Part shown: in pieces, positions 41,465 to 52,189 of the stretch | How positions within the stretch are numbered: the first letter of the stretch is position 1 | Layout of the letters: every line of letters starts with the position of its first letter | Assembly: GCF_001641265.1 (NCBI RefSeq) | Contig: NW_020167531.1 | Span: 1-64,000, forward strand | Direction of reading: 5' to 3' | Length of the DNA: 64,000 nt | Origin: Pseudogymnoascus destructans | Lineage: Eukaryota > Ascomycota > Leotiomycetes > Thelebolales > Thelebolaceae | Translations under genes and position numbers: made by a program | Notes under the pieces: model-generated | Seen by the model: the letters and a program-made list of their open reading frames with translations, nothing else | What the model was told of the DNA's origin: nothing | Database searches by the model: none

Positions 41465-43159
41465 ATGGACGGCAAAATCCACTGTGACATCTGCTTCCGC
41501 CCCGGCAGCCGCAAACTCCCCTTCCTCTGCGCCACCGACGCCCGAAACCAACTCTACGAGCCCCGCCTCCGCTACACTGAGGTCCTCCTCCAAAACGACC
41601 GCCTGAGCCAGGAAATCGCAGCCCTCACCACTGAAGACCCCACCTCCTCCACCCCCTCCCACGAGGAAGAACACACCTATATCCCCCCCTCCACCGAACC
41701 CTCCTCACCCACCGACGACCGCACTCCCGAACAACTTGCCCTCGCTCTCTCCCTTACCCTCTCCGAGCGCGACGCCTCCGCAGCACGCACAGCCGAAATA
41801 ATCCTCAAAGCCGACACCCTCCGGCTCTCTCTCACCCACGCTCGCGCATCCATCGCCGCCCGCAAAGCCGCCCTAGCAGCTCGCCAGCGCGCCCTCGAAA
41901 AAGCGCGGAACGGCCTCGCAGCCCGCCAACAACGGGCGCTTGATGACCTCGCCAAGGCGTCGAAGATGAGCACATATCGCTGGAACCAGGCGCATGCCTT
42001 GACGGTGCAGGCAAGGGCGTTTTTGTGTTACCAGGCTGCGGAGCTTTATGGGCTGCAGAGGGTGAGAGTTAGGGGTGGTGCGGGGGGGGACGAGTATACG
42101 ATTGGCGGGGTGAGGATTGTGGATCTGAGATATATGAATAATGCGTCGGCGACGCTGATTAGCACGAGTCTGGGCCATGTGGCGAATCTCCTCGTGCTGG
42201 CGAGTCGATACCTCTCTGTCCGGTTACCGGCGGAGATCACGCTGCCGCATACGGATTATCCACTCCCTACCATATTTTCGGTGGCCTCCTCTTACTCCGA
42301 CGTGCCGGTTCCTTATCCGGGGGCCCCAGCTTTAACGCCCTCACTGAGCGCGAGCCGTCTATTAACAGCGCATGGACGCTCGCGCACTCCGCCGCCGCTG
42401 GATAGGAATATGCCACGCCCGCGACCGCTGTTCGTCAAGACCCCCCTGCCGAGGCTGGCGAAGGAGGATCAGGGGGCTTATACGACGTTTATGGAAGCCA
42501 CAGCACTATTGGCTTATGACGTAGCGTGGCTGTGTAAATCGCAGGGCATAGAACCCGGCTCCGGGGCAGTGAGCAAGGAAAAAGGCGTCCCCTTCGAAGA
42601 CATGACAGCTCTAGGGAAAAACCTCTACAACCTCCTTATTGGAGGCAGGGCGCCGCCGGCGGCGCCCTCGGCGGCGGGGGTGCCGACCGTGGCGAGCGGG
42701 GATAGTGGGAGTGAGGGGCTTGGGTTCGGGAGGTATAGTCATGGGGCGCGGCATTCGAATTTGGTGGGGAAGGGGGGAGAGGAGCTGGTGAGGGGGTTTA
42801 GGTTGTTGGGGCCGGTGAAGATGGCGGATAGGTTGAGGAGGGATTTGTTGGCGGAGGTTGTGGGGGCGGGGTGGGAGATGGTGGAGGGGGAGGTGGAGGA
42901 GGAGGAGTGGCAAGCGGATAAGAGGGGAAAGGGGGATAGGGGGGGCAATGAGGGGGAGGAGAGCGCGGGGGGGAGTGGGAGTAAGGCTGATGGCTCCTCT
43001 AGAGATGGTGAGGGCGAAAGGGAGGGAGAAGCTCGTGGTCCGGGCCTTTTGGGGGAGAGCTTCGCCAGCCTCGAGCGCTCACCCGAAGCATCTACACGCA
43101 GCGATGCGAAGCGTGGCTCTAACGGGTGGATGAAGCTTAAACCGCGGCCATCGACCTAG
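41465..43159 (+). CDS. atg14: ATG14/UVRAG-type autophagy PI3-kinase subunit, 564 aa
   Basis: Intronless. The start is ATG 41465 (MDGKIHCDICFRPGSRKL); an upstream in-frame stop excludes the ATG at 41348. The N terminus has the CDIC...PFLC pattern followed by ARNQLYEPRLRY, the cysteine-rich lead of the Atg14 family (Pfam Atg14/UVRAG). Residues 85-180 form a coiled coil rich in Ala/Arg (LSLTHARASIAARKAALAAR), the part that binds Atg6 and Vps34. The core then has TYRWNQAHALTVQARAFLCY, LPLPTIFSVASSY and TTFMEATALLAYDVAWLCKS. The C-terminal 150 residues are Gly/Glu-rich and disordered. The complex makes PI3P at the autophagosome formation site. The fourth Cys of the usual CX2C...CX2C is Asp here (CATD). 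Assignment to Atg14 rather than the Vps38 branch is likely, not proven. Confidence 0.78.
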   Translation: MDGKIHCDICFRPGSRKLPFLCATDARNQLYEPRLRYTEVLLQNDRLSQEIAALTTEDPTSSTPSHEEEHTYIPPSTEPSSPTDDRTPEQLALALSLTLSERDASAARTAEIILKADTLRLSLTHARASIAARKAALAARQRALEKARNGLAARQQRALDDLAKASKMSTYRWNQAHALTVQARAFLCYQAAELYGLQRVRVRGGAGGDEYTIGGVRIVDLRYMNNASATLISTSLGHVANLLVLASRYLSVRLPAEITLPHTDYPLPTIFSVASSYSDVPVPYPGAPALTPSLSASRLLTAHGRSRTPPPLDRNMPRPRPLFVKTPLPRLAKEDQGAYTTFMEATALLAYDVAWLCKSQGIEPGSGAVSKEKGVPFEDMTALGKNLYNLLIGGRAPPAAPSAAGVPTVASGDSGSEGLGFGRYSHGARHSNLVGKGGEELVRGFRLLGPVKMADRLRRDLLAEVVGAGWEMVEGEVEEEEWQADKRGKGDRGGNEGEESAGGSGSKADGSSRDGEGEREGEARGPGLLGESFASLERSPEASTRSDAKRGSNGWMKLKPRPST

Positions 43160-43799
43160 AAACGACAACTTAGAAAGGGGTGCTATCGTTGTCCGTCAAG
43201 GCAAGCGCGCATAGGTCTCTACTGAATATACCATACATCATCCGTTTATACATACCACTTGTACCACCTCTTCCTCTACTTCTCTTATTACATCCCCTCT
43301 ACCCCAATCAATCCCCGGCTTTTTTTATCCCCAGCCCTACGGAACCTTACACCTCCCCCCCGCGCAGCCCGCGCAGCTGCATCTAGATGAGCTGTTGATT
43401 GTCGTGAGATTGAGAGGGTGCGGTGAGGAAGTGAGGTGTAGTGGGATAGGTAGGGGCAGGTACGGGATGGAGGTGCGGGAGGGAGGTGCAGTATGCAGCT
43501 GCGTCTGGGAGTGTGTTACAGTGGTGGCGGTTTGAGGGTTCTGGACACGTCGGTGGAGAAACCGGTGAGTGAGTCGCAGAGGGGAGGGGAGATATTGTTA
43601 CCCGGCGAGATACTGCCCTGATGGAGAGCTCCGACTATGGCCACCTCGCACTCCTCTCACCTACCACCGATCGGCAGGAGGTAGGTAGGTAGGTAGCTCT
43701 CTGTATCTCCTGGGGCCCGAGGCTAGGCCGCGGCGAGGGCGTGCGTCACTGAGTAGTGGACGAGAGCTGGATGGGCGTGGGGGGGTGGGGGAGGGGGGG

Positions 43800-44225
43800 G
43801 GAAGGGTATGGAGGGGGGAAGGGTATGGAGGGGGGCGGTAGGGTGGAGGGCGGTAGGGTATGGAGGGGGGCGGTAGGGTGGAGGGGGGCGGTAGGGTGGA
43901 GGGCGGTAGGGTATGGAGGGGGGCGGTAGGGTATGGAGGGGGGCGGTAGGGTATGGTGGAGGGCGGTAGGGTAAGGGAGGGCGGTAGGGTATGGTGGAGG
44001 GCGGTAGGGTAAGGGAGGGCGGTAGGGTATGGTGGAGGGCGGTAGGGTAAGGGAGGGCGGTAGGGTATGGTGGAGGGCGGTAGGGTAAGGGAGGGCGGTA
44101 GGGTATGGTGGAGGGCGGTAGGGTAAGGGAGGGCGGTAGGGTATGGTGGAGGGCGGTAGGGTAAGGGAGGGCGGTAGGGTATGGTGGAGGGCGGTAGGGT
44201 AAGGGAGGGCGGTAGGGTATGGTGG
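43800..44225. repeat. 38-bp minisatellite, about eight copies plus degenerate start
   Basis: TATGGTGG recurs at exactly 38-bp steps from 43952 to 44218. Each unit is built of two related halves, GGCGGTAGGGTATGGTGGAG and GGCGGTAGGGTAAGGGAG. Units before 43950 are less regular. Long Pro/Tyr-rich open frames on the minus strand here are produced by the repeat and are not genes. Confidence 0.92.
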
Positions 44226-44275
44226 ACGGGGGAATGTGAGAGGCTCGATGGGATATGGTCTTGGAAGAGTGAGAG

Positions 44276-44306
44276 CTGGGCTGGGCTGGGCTGGGCTGGG
44301 CTGGGC
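44276..44306. repeat. (CTGGG)6 microsatellite
   Basis: Six direct units of CTGGG just after the minisatellite. Confidence 0.9.
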
Positions 44307-44664
44307 TTGTTTTGGATGAGTACATATCTTATCTGTAATACTTGGTGGGAGTGGAGGGAGAGGGGATTTCATGTAAAGTACCCACCGAGGGGTATACTAT
44401 AGGTAGAGTACTCCGTATGCGGTATATATCTAGAAATGCGGGTATGACTCTGCAAATATTCAACTGATATGGTGAAATCTAGACCAAGTTACTTTGTGTG
44501 TCTTGAGGGGTGAGGGGTACCTATTTCCTTGTATCCCCTCTACTATCGGACGTCTGACTGTATGTATACAGAGCAGACAGGGTACTTCCTTCCGTTGGAG
44601 TTGATTATTATATAAATAACCTAACTTGAGTTATACATTTCGCCATAACTTCCACCTTACATAT

Positions 44665-44755
44665 AGGAGACGCCTTACAAGAGAAGCCTTACAAGACACG
44701 CCATACAGACACGCCTTACTTACAAGACACGCCTTACGTACAAGACACGCCCCAA
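44665..44755. repeat. Short direct repeats CTTACAAGACACGC
   Basis: Four or five imperfect copies of CTTACAAGACACGC with spacing of 14-25 bp lie upstream of the APT gene. Role unknown. Confidence 0.65.
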
Positions 44756-45070
44756 GTTACATCTACATCTCCTTACACGTGGATCCTAGTGGGTGTTTAT
44801 TATGGTGCGATAGGACGACGTGCTATAAAGTTGGGGCGTGGTATACTCTAGGCCTCTACCACGCTATGGCACAACCGCCCGAGTTCCGTTTTTCATCCCA
44901 CCTGAAAACTACCTCTACCCCCTCTACCCCCCCCCCCCTTCCAACCACACCCTCTCTCCTCCACCGCCATCTCACACACCACACACACGCATCCCACGCA
45001 CAAAACCCCCCAACAAACCTCCCTTACCTCTCCCTCGCCTCCCTCGCCTCGCCTCCCTCTCCTCTCCACG

Positions 45071-45839
45071 ATGCCCTCGTCCCTCACCACCACCACCGCC
45101 GCCGCAACAACCGCCGCCGAATCCCCTAACAATGCCGCAGGACGCCTCCCCCTCGCCGCCCCCGATGCCACCCGCGCCGCCGAACTCGCCAGCGCAAAGC
45201 TAATTCTCCACGCTGCCCTGCGCCACTTCCCCGATTTCCCAATCCCAGGCATCGACTTCGTTGATATCCTCCCCCTCTTCGCGACTGCCGCGCGCCAGGA
45301 GACCCTGCTCGCTGCGCTGGAGGCGGAGGTCCTCTCGGGCTTTGGCGGCGTCCCGGATGTCATTGTGGCGCTTGATGCGAGGGGTTTCTTGTTTGGGCCC
45401 GGGCTGGCCATGAAATTGGGATGTGGGTTTGCGCCGGTGAGGAAGAGTGGGAAGATCCCGGGGCCGACGGTTGAGGTGGGGTTTAAGAAGGAGTATGGGG
45501 AGGATTTCTTTCAGATGCAGAGGGATGCGGTGGAGAAGGGGCAGAAGGTGTTGGTGGTGGATGATATTATCGCTACTGGTATGTCTATTTTTTTTCTCAT
45601 CTCTCATATGGATTTTTCAGGTCGGGATCGGTGATCCGTTGTGAGGGATCGATCGGAAAATGCAGCGTGCTGACTTCTTCACCCCAGGCGGCTCCGCAAA
45701 GGCAGCTGGTGACCTCATCGAGAAGCTCGGCGGTGAAGTCATGGGCTACCTCTTCATCCTCGAGCTCGACTTCCTCAAGGGCCGCGACCTGCTCAGCGCC
45801 CCCGTGCGCACCCTCCTCGCGCAGGAGGAGAAGCAGTAG
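45071..45839 (+). CDS. Adenine phosphoribosyltransferase, 219 aa
   Basis: Read as join(45071..45578, 45688..45839) with a 109-nt intron that splits the PRPP-binding loop (VLVVDDIIATG|GSAKAAGDL). The enzyme turns adenine plus PRPP into AMP in purine salvage, in the cytosol. Family signatures are FPDFPIPGIDFVDILPLF near residue 57, VIVALDARGFLFGPGLAMKL (usually ARGF), then KSGKIPGPTVEVGFKKEYG, and the 13-residue PRPP motif. The N-terminal 35 residues, Ala/Thr-rich, are an extension. Length otherwise is standard. Coding of the first 250 bp is extremely C-rich, then turns G-rich. Confidence 0.93.
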
Positions 45840-46850
45840 ACGACGTCCCACCCCACACCCGATCGCGGAAATATTATTTACACAAACGACAAACCAAAAA
45901 CACAGATAAACACCGATCTTGCGCTGCGAACATACGTGATACATATACCAAAAATATACAATACTTTTTTCACCGATCTGGACCTTTTGGAATGGGAGGC
46001 AAGGGAGGGGATCTTTGTTGCGTGGATTTTGTTAGGGATTGAACGGATGGATGGATGGATAGATAGACAGGGAGCACACGATGCGGATTTCGGAATATCA
46101 AAGGCACAGAAACGGCGACGGACGGCGGGCTACTTCACCTCTCCTCTTCACCTCACCCCTCCACTTGAAGGATGGGCTACTTAATAATGTTATGTTTGAA
46201 TCGCGGGGAAGAGAGCCACCACGGTGCGGATCATTCCATGGCGGGGTTACGGAAACCTGGAATGATTTCGTTCCCGGAAACAGTGAAGCAATCTTGGGAG
46301 GGAGTTTCGTTAGGCATTACACAAAAGCAAGGAACACACACTGTTCCGGGATACACTCAGTTTTCACAAATCACGGTGTGTTCGTTTTGTCAGTTTTGGT
46401 GAACAGTTACACCTCTCCGCCTCCCTCAAAACGTAAATGAGTAGTCTATATGAGGCCAGCCCGGGCTGAGACACCGACTCTGTACTTCCCCATCTCCCCG
46501 CGCGAATCACGCCTCTGTGCTCTCCCTCACCGACTTTGTAGAGATGTGCGTATAGCGAACCCCGGATCGCGTCACGGATTTGCTTTAGTGGCGGTTTCTG
46601 GCTGCATTTGTGTACGCGCGCTCACGACCTACGGATTCCCCTCCTTGCCTTGTGTTGGCTGAGCTGAGGCCCTTTTGGGGAGGTGAGGAGTGCTTCCCCC
46701 CGCGCGTTCTTACTTCACCGCGGGGCAATCCCACACATGCACGATTCTGTAGAGAGCTGCAAACAGCAAGAGGGCTGCATCAGACAGCCACAATATGATA
46801 AGCCCAGCTTTGGATTTTCCTTATCAGCCAAAGAAATAAAATCCCAAAAG

Positions 46851-46963
46851 AATTATAAAAATTATAAAAATTATAAAAATTATAAAAATTATAAAAATTA
46901 TAAAAATTATAAAAAATATAAAAAATATAAAAATTATAAAAATTATAAAAAATATAGAAATTA
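46851..46963. repeat. (AATTATAAA)n, 9-bp unit, about twelve copies
   Basis: Near-perfect 9-bp direct repeats, changing to AAATATAAA in the later units. On either strand they create Tyr/Lys/Asn or Phe/Tyr/Ile-rich open frames that should not be taken as genes. Confidence 0.92.
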
Positions 46964-47362
46964 TTCTTTAGCGCCAACCATTTTTCAAGGTGTACACCAC
47001 CATCTAGGTAGATGGGGGATGCCAGAACGGGAAGTTCGGCCTCGGCTCGCTCCCGCAGGGGTCTGTACCCCTGTCCCCTACCCTAAGTTAAGTTACACAT
47101 CATCATACCAAGACCAAACCGGAGCTATCCTATCCTGCGATTACCATCTCCGACCACAGACAATCACGATCACGATCACACTGCATAGAATAGGACAGGA
47201 TAGTGCAGGCAGTACGACAGGATCGATCGATCGCGAGGTTGACAGGCGCGAGATTCGCTGGGGCGAGTACACGATAATTTACCCTGGACCAAACACGCGA
47301 TACCATCGACAACCACGACCACTACGACCACTACGATCACCACGACCACCACGCCTCCATAC

Positions 47363-47426
47363 CAGCACCCAGCACCCAGCACCCAGCACCCAGCACCCAG
47401 CACCCAGCACCCAGCACCCAGCACCC
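47363..47426. repeat. (CAGCACC)9 heptanucleotide repeat
   Basis: Nine direct units, ending about 45 bp before the start of the membrane-protein gene. Confidence 0.9.
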
Positions 47427-47471
47427 CCCTCCTCCCCTCACCCCCCACCAACCCCCCACCACGCCATGTAA

Positions 47472-49455
47472 ATGCCCCCCCTCTTCTCCTTCAGCGAGGG
47501 CCTCGAGCCCGCCGGCCCGGACAGCACCCCCCTCCTCGGCCGCTTCAGGGCCGTCCCCGGCCCGAGCCTGGGGAAGAAACGGAGTAAGGGGGAGTTCTTT
47601 GGGAGTGTGGGGTATGGGTCATTATTTCGGTCGAGGAGCGAGGAGGAGGGTGTTGGGAGGGGGGGGGAAGGGGTGATGGGGGGAGGGGCGATGCGGAGGG
47701 CGATGGGGGGTGGAGGATTTGGGAGGGGGTGAGGGATGTGTGGGTTAGGCCGAAGGGGGAGGCTGTGGGGTGGGTGTTGGGGTGGTGGGTTGCGAGGTGG
47801 GTGGTGGTTGTGGGGTTGCCGGCGGGGATTGTGAGTTTGCTCTCTTGAATTGGTGGAGTGAATGAAGCTGATGATGATTGTTTAGGCTGTGGCGTGGTGT
47901 GCGATTCCGTTTCCGCAATATGCGTTACCGCGGAATGGAGGGGAGGAAGATGGAGATACGGATGGACATCGGGTGCCGGGCCATGGACAGGCGAGGGTGC
48001 TGGTTAATTTTTGGTTTTTTTTGTTTGTGTATTATGGGTTTTATAACTTCACGGCGTTGATGTGGATCACAAAGGTCTTCAACATCTACAGTCTAAACTG
48101 GTACGCCCCCTCCCCCCTTTACCAAAAAACCCCAGACCGCTAACCCCCCCAGGTGGCCCCAATCCCTCGGCTTCCCCCTAACCGTCTCCACCATCGCCGC
48201 CCTCTCCATCGCCGCCCCCATCCCCCTCTACTACATCCCCACCGCGCGCGCCTACCTGCACTACAACACCGTCTGGATCCTCTGGACCTTCATCACAATG
48301 GCCATGCCCGTCGCCGTCGCCTTCGCGATCCTCACCTCGCACGAACGCCACCTCTCCCTCCGCAACTCCCTCTCCAACACCCAGCGCCTCTTCACCACCT
48401 CCTGGTGGGCGGGAGACGTCGAGTCCGACACCCTCGCGCGGCGGGACCGACGGCGTCCTCAGGCACTGCTTGTGAACTTCGATCCGGATGCGCCGCTGGC
48501 GATTGATAATGCGGAGGCGCTGCTGCCGAGAGCGGCGCTGGGGATGAGGAAGTTGTGGATTCCGGCGAGTTTTGTGAGGTTTATGTGGTTTTGTGCTACG
48601 TTGTCGATTGCGCTCTTGGCGTATGTGTTGGGGGAGACGTATGCTGAGATATATCTGCGTACGTTGCCGCATGACAGTATGGAGACGATTGTGTATGTGT
48701 ATAGCTGGGTTGTTACGATTCACCTCCTCGACGGGCTGACGGGTTGGATACTCGGGAGCGACGACGGGGAGCGCGTGAGTAGTTACCCATTGGGGTGGGT
48801 ATTCAAACTGTATGTCCCCTATCCCCATTCTGCCCATGTTAACAAAACCACCAACTAATGCACAACCAGCTACTTCTCCCTAACCTACCAAACCTACGTG
48901 CGCGCCATATACGCCCGCCTCCGCTCCCCCCAACAATTCATGCTCCTCCAGCTCCTCAGCTCCACAACCCTCATCATCATCCACCCCCTCACCATGTCCA
49001 GCACCTACCACTCCCTCCTCGGCCTGCTGCGCCTAAACACGCAATCCTACACCACCTACGCGCGCTTCTGCCGGCGCACCCTCTTCATCCGCTCCTTAGC
49101 CGAGAACGCCAGCATGGCCGCCTTCCTGGGCCAGATTTTAGTTCTCCACTACGGCGCTAATAGAGACGCGTACCCGTACTTCGCGTTTGATGGCGCGGAG
49201 GGGGGGGATGAGGAGGGCTTGTACGATTTTGATCGTACGCTATGGTTGGCGGCGGTGACGTGGGGGTGTGAGATTGTGGCGGCGTGGGTGGTGAGGAGGG
49301 TGGTGAAGGGGTTATTTGGGAAGGAGGTTGCGGGGGAGGGGTGGAGGGATTTGAGGAGGTGGCCGGAGTTGTTGCCGGCTAGTGCGGTGGTTATGGTGCA
49401 TGTGTTGCAGAATATGTTGTTTGGGATTATTAGGATTAGGTTTAAGGAGCCTTAG
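47472..49455 (+). CDS. Multi-pass membrane protein of unknown function
   Basis: Exons after the first are 47886-48100, 48153-48809 and 48870-49455, with introns of 55, 52 and 60 nt and clear family-style junctions. Hydrophobic segments suggest six or more helices, for example GLPAGIAVAWCAIPF, VNFWFFLFVYYGFYNF, TVSTIAALSIAAPIPLYYI, TVWILWTFITMAMPVAVAFA, FVRFMWFCATLSIALLAYVL and LLQLLSSTTLIIIHPL. Two cytosolic or lumenal loops carry SHERHLSLRNSLSNTQRLF and a Tyr/Asp/Glu-rich stretch. Exon 1 opens at ATG 47472 (MPPLFSFSEGLEPA). Its frame runs into TGA at 47730, whereas the segment that joins exon 2 (VWVRPKGEAVGWVLGWW) is in another frame. Either a small intron or a G-run indel near 47655 lies between. 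No named family is recognised. Confidence 0.65.
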
Positions 49456-49459
49456 TTTG

Positions 49460-50000
49460 GGTGGGGAGTTTCGAGGGGGTGAGGAGGGAGGGGGAGGGGT
49501 AGGTGTGGAGGGGAGAATGCCGAGGAATGGGGGGGATGCAGGGCGCCGGATGGGGGATATGATCGATGGATGATTTGGAATGCGGGATCGACGGGAACTA
49601 AGACGGGGGATGGGAACTCAAAAAGGAGGAGAAAAACCGGTCTTAGGAAATCATTGAGGGGGGAAGCCAAGAATGAAGAAAGCCTAGCAAGGGAGGTAAA
49701 TCCAGCAAGGGGGGAATCCTTCGAGGGACGAAACCAAGCAAGGGAGGAAAATGAGGAATTCAGCAAGGTATACTAAGGAGGTTTGAGGGATTTAGCAAGG
49801 TGAGGGGAGATAGTCAGCACAGGAAGCAAAGAAGTAAGGGAGGAAAACTAGCCAGGGGAAGGGAGTCAGCAAGGGAGGGTCAAACCAAGAAGTGAGGAAT
49901 CCGGCTAGGGGGGGTTCGATTCGAGCTAAGGGAGGGAGGGAGGTGGTTCATCAAGGTGCGGGGGAGAGAGGGGATCCATCGAGGGGAGGGAGATTCAGTA
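49460..50000. repeat. 540-bp purine-rich strand with AAGGGAGG repeats
   Basis: The plus strand is mostly G and A. Degenerate units such as CAGCAAGGGAGG and CCAAGCAAGGGAGG recur every 20-40 bp between 49680 and 49960. Such asymmetry can favour triplex or G-quadruplex structure. Confidence 0.7.
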
Positions 50001-51620
50001 ATGGCGGGAGGTGGTCGTGGGGATATTCACACAGAGGGGGATCCCGCGCGTTTTTTGTGTTTTTTCCTTCTCGGCGGAGACTTATATACCCCTGACAGTA
50101 CATCATCGTTTTCCCCTTTTTCTATTTCCATTCCATACATACATCCAGCATAGCAAAGCGCGCATTAGAAATCATAGAAACTTACAACCCCATCCAGCGA
50201 AACCTTCCGAGGATCGTAAAACCGGGTAGCAGGGTGCATGCGGGGATGCCGCCGATAATAGGGCATAGGACCGATGTTTTCTCAAACGGAGAGTTTAATA
50301 ATCCTTTAACCAGCAGCAATAAGAACCCTAATCCCCAAAATAATTGCGCACCACCCCCTTCTTCCCCCCCCCCCCTCCCTCCCCCAATCCAAGCTCCATG
50401 CTTATCAACATTATTCATCCGGAGCAGAATACACCCCCCCACCCCGATGAGCCCCAACTAGACGTGACGTTTGCCCCTGCGTCTGACGGGACCGTTTCTA
50501 ATGCCAATACTACTACCCTGCCTAACCAGAAGTCGGAAGCTGCATCCCGTCCCTTGTCCATCACATCAATCACATTAGCTCCCCCCTCACTAGTGCTGTA
50601 GAGGTAGTTTGTGAAGAAATGAAGGAAGAAAGGGAGGGGGGAAGGTTCAGGCTCGAGGCATGGGATGGATAGCGCAACGTACTGTGTAGCTCGCACGAGG
50701 CACCCGTAGATCAAGGATCGAGGCATCCTGATATCTGGCCGTCCTGTCAATGTCAGTGTGCGGGCAGCTATCTGCGCCCCTCCGCGCGCCTGCCACCGCC
50801 TGTCGTCATTGTAACGCTGCCGCCTACCTTCTATCTTACAAACTCCTTACAAACCCCTTACCAATCTCCCCCCGCCGACAAACAGTACATATCCAAGGAC
50901 GAAGTCAAATCTGCCTCGCAATCCGCCATAGGAATAAGATCGCAGCTCCGCCCACCGCGTTGGGGGCCAAAAACTCCCATCACCGGCTCTTCCGAACGGA
51001 TTCTCCGCTTTTGGCTGTCTTTCGACAAGGGAGAGGGGTGACCCCAGCCACGCGGTTCCTTGATAGGGGGGTGTGCGTTTACGGAGCTATGTCAATGTAC
51101 AGTATGTATGCGGTGGATCGGAGATACGCCCTAACGTCCGCAGCGTGCAGAAAGCAGGGCAATTAAGATGCCGCGAATTTCAGAATTGGAATTACCAACC
51201 ATAAACGGTACGAGGTGCAGGATTATGCAATTGATTTCGCAGCACTCACCCATGTATGCTATTCCTCCGGTCCCGAAGCTGCCCCTCGGAACCGGCGCAC
51301 GCTCCTCAATCGTACATACTGCACTATGGAGAGGTAGTTGAGAGGCGGGCGGTGCTCGGATCAAGCGGCGGACTGGGTCCGAGTGCGTGGTGCGGCGGCT
51401 AAAGGTCGCCCCCGTGCATGCTACGGCGTGGCTGCTCTAACGCTATGGGAGTGCTGTGCCACATTTGATCTCCGATGGCGGGCGGGCGGTGCAGGGTGCT
51501 TAGCAACCATTGACACCGAACGGGTTGTCATCGGTGGAGCCCCCCAGGGAGGGCTAGAACGGCGAGGGAGCCGGGGGATGGAGTGGAGAAGCCCTAACGC
51601 CGGGGAACGGGGGGGGTGCT

Positions 51621-51745
51621 GGCCGGACTTTAGGGGGGGAGGGGTATAGGTAGTTATGTGCAGGCCGGACTTTAGGGGGGGAGGGGTATAGGTAGTTATG
51701 TGCAGGCCGGACTTTTAGGGGGAGGGCTATGGGGAGTTGTGTACG
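51621..51745. repeat. 42-bp tandem repeat, 2.5 copies
   Basis: GGCCGGACTTT starts units at 51621, 51663 and 51705, an exact 42-bp period. The first two units differ by at most one base; the third decays after about 25 bp. Confidence 0.88.
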
Positions 51746-52189
51746 AGAGCAGAGCAGAGGGAGTTGAAAATGTCTGGTCATTAGATGTAAAATAGATACA
51801 GAAGAAGTGAATGATGAATGCTGTAAATAATCAAACGAGTGTTTGGTTACACACGGCCGCCCAACCTGTTCCCCCATCTCTCTACCCTTCCGTTTGCTGG
51901 GTGTCGCCGCAACTCCAATCCCCGGCCTCTGTATCGAGGCGCGTCCCTATCGTCCCTAAAGTCTCTCTTCTGTGTGATGATGCGCACGTACTCGCTGGCA
52001 CACGCTGAAAAGCACGAAAATGTAATATGCCGTTGTATGACCTCTTGTGAATCTCTATCGCCGTCGTCGTCGCCGTTGTCTGGTATTCCAGTCCTTGATC
52101 AGAGGATTTCTTTGTGTCGTCGTCGTGCCAATTATCTCTTGTAGCCACCCCGCCTTGCCTGCCCCTTGAGTGAAGGGGTGTAGTTCGTC

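Larger units (their letters stand above)
43160..45070. other. Repeat-rich spacer between ATG14 and APT
   Basis: No gene. It contains a (GTAG)n run at 43677-43696, the 38-bp minisatellite at 43800-44222, (CTGGG)6 at 44276-44306 and short CTTACAAGACACGC repeats at 44665-44755. The last 200 bp before the APT start are strongly C-rich. Confidence 0.6.
45840..47471. other. Spacer with two microsatellites
   Basis: No supported gene over 1.6 kb. A 9-bp repeat lies at 46851-46963 and a 7-bp repeat at 47363-47426. Several open frames here are short or made of repeats. Confidence 0.6.
49456..52189. other. Gene-poor spacer
   Basis: No gene supported over 2.7 kb. It includes the purine-rich tract at 49460-50000, a C-rich run near 50365 and the 42-bp tandem repeat at 51621. 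Short open frames have no splice logic or recognisable products. Confidence 0.55.

Noticed and set aside
43800..44225. Possible CRISPR-like array
   Set aside because: Units are contiguous without unique spacers and the host is a fungus; it is a plain minisatellite.
43723..44372. Long Pro/Tyr-rich open frames on the minus strand
   Set aside because: They are produced entirely by the 38-bp minisatellite, occur in two frames at once and have no start or splice context.
46683..47471. 262-aa frame rich in Tyr/Lys/Asn
   Set aside because: Built from two microsatellites and low-complexity DNA; no recognisable domain.
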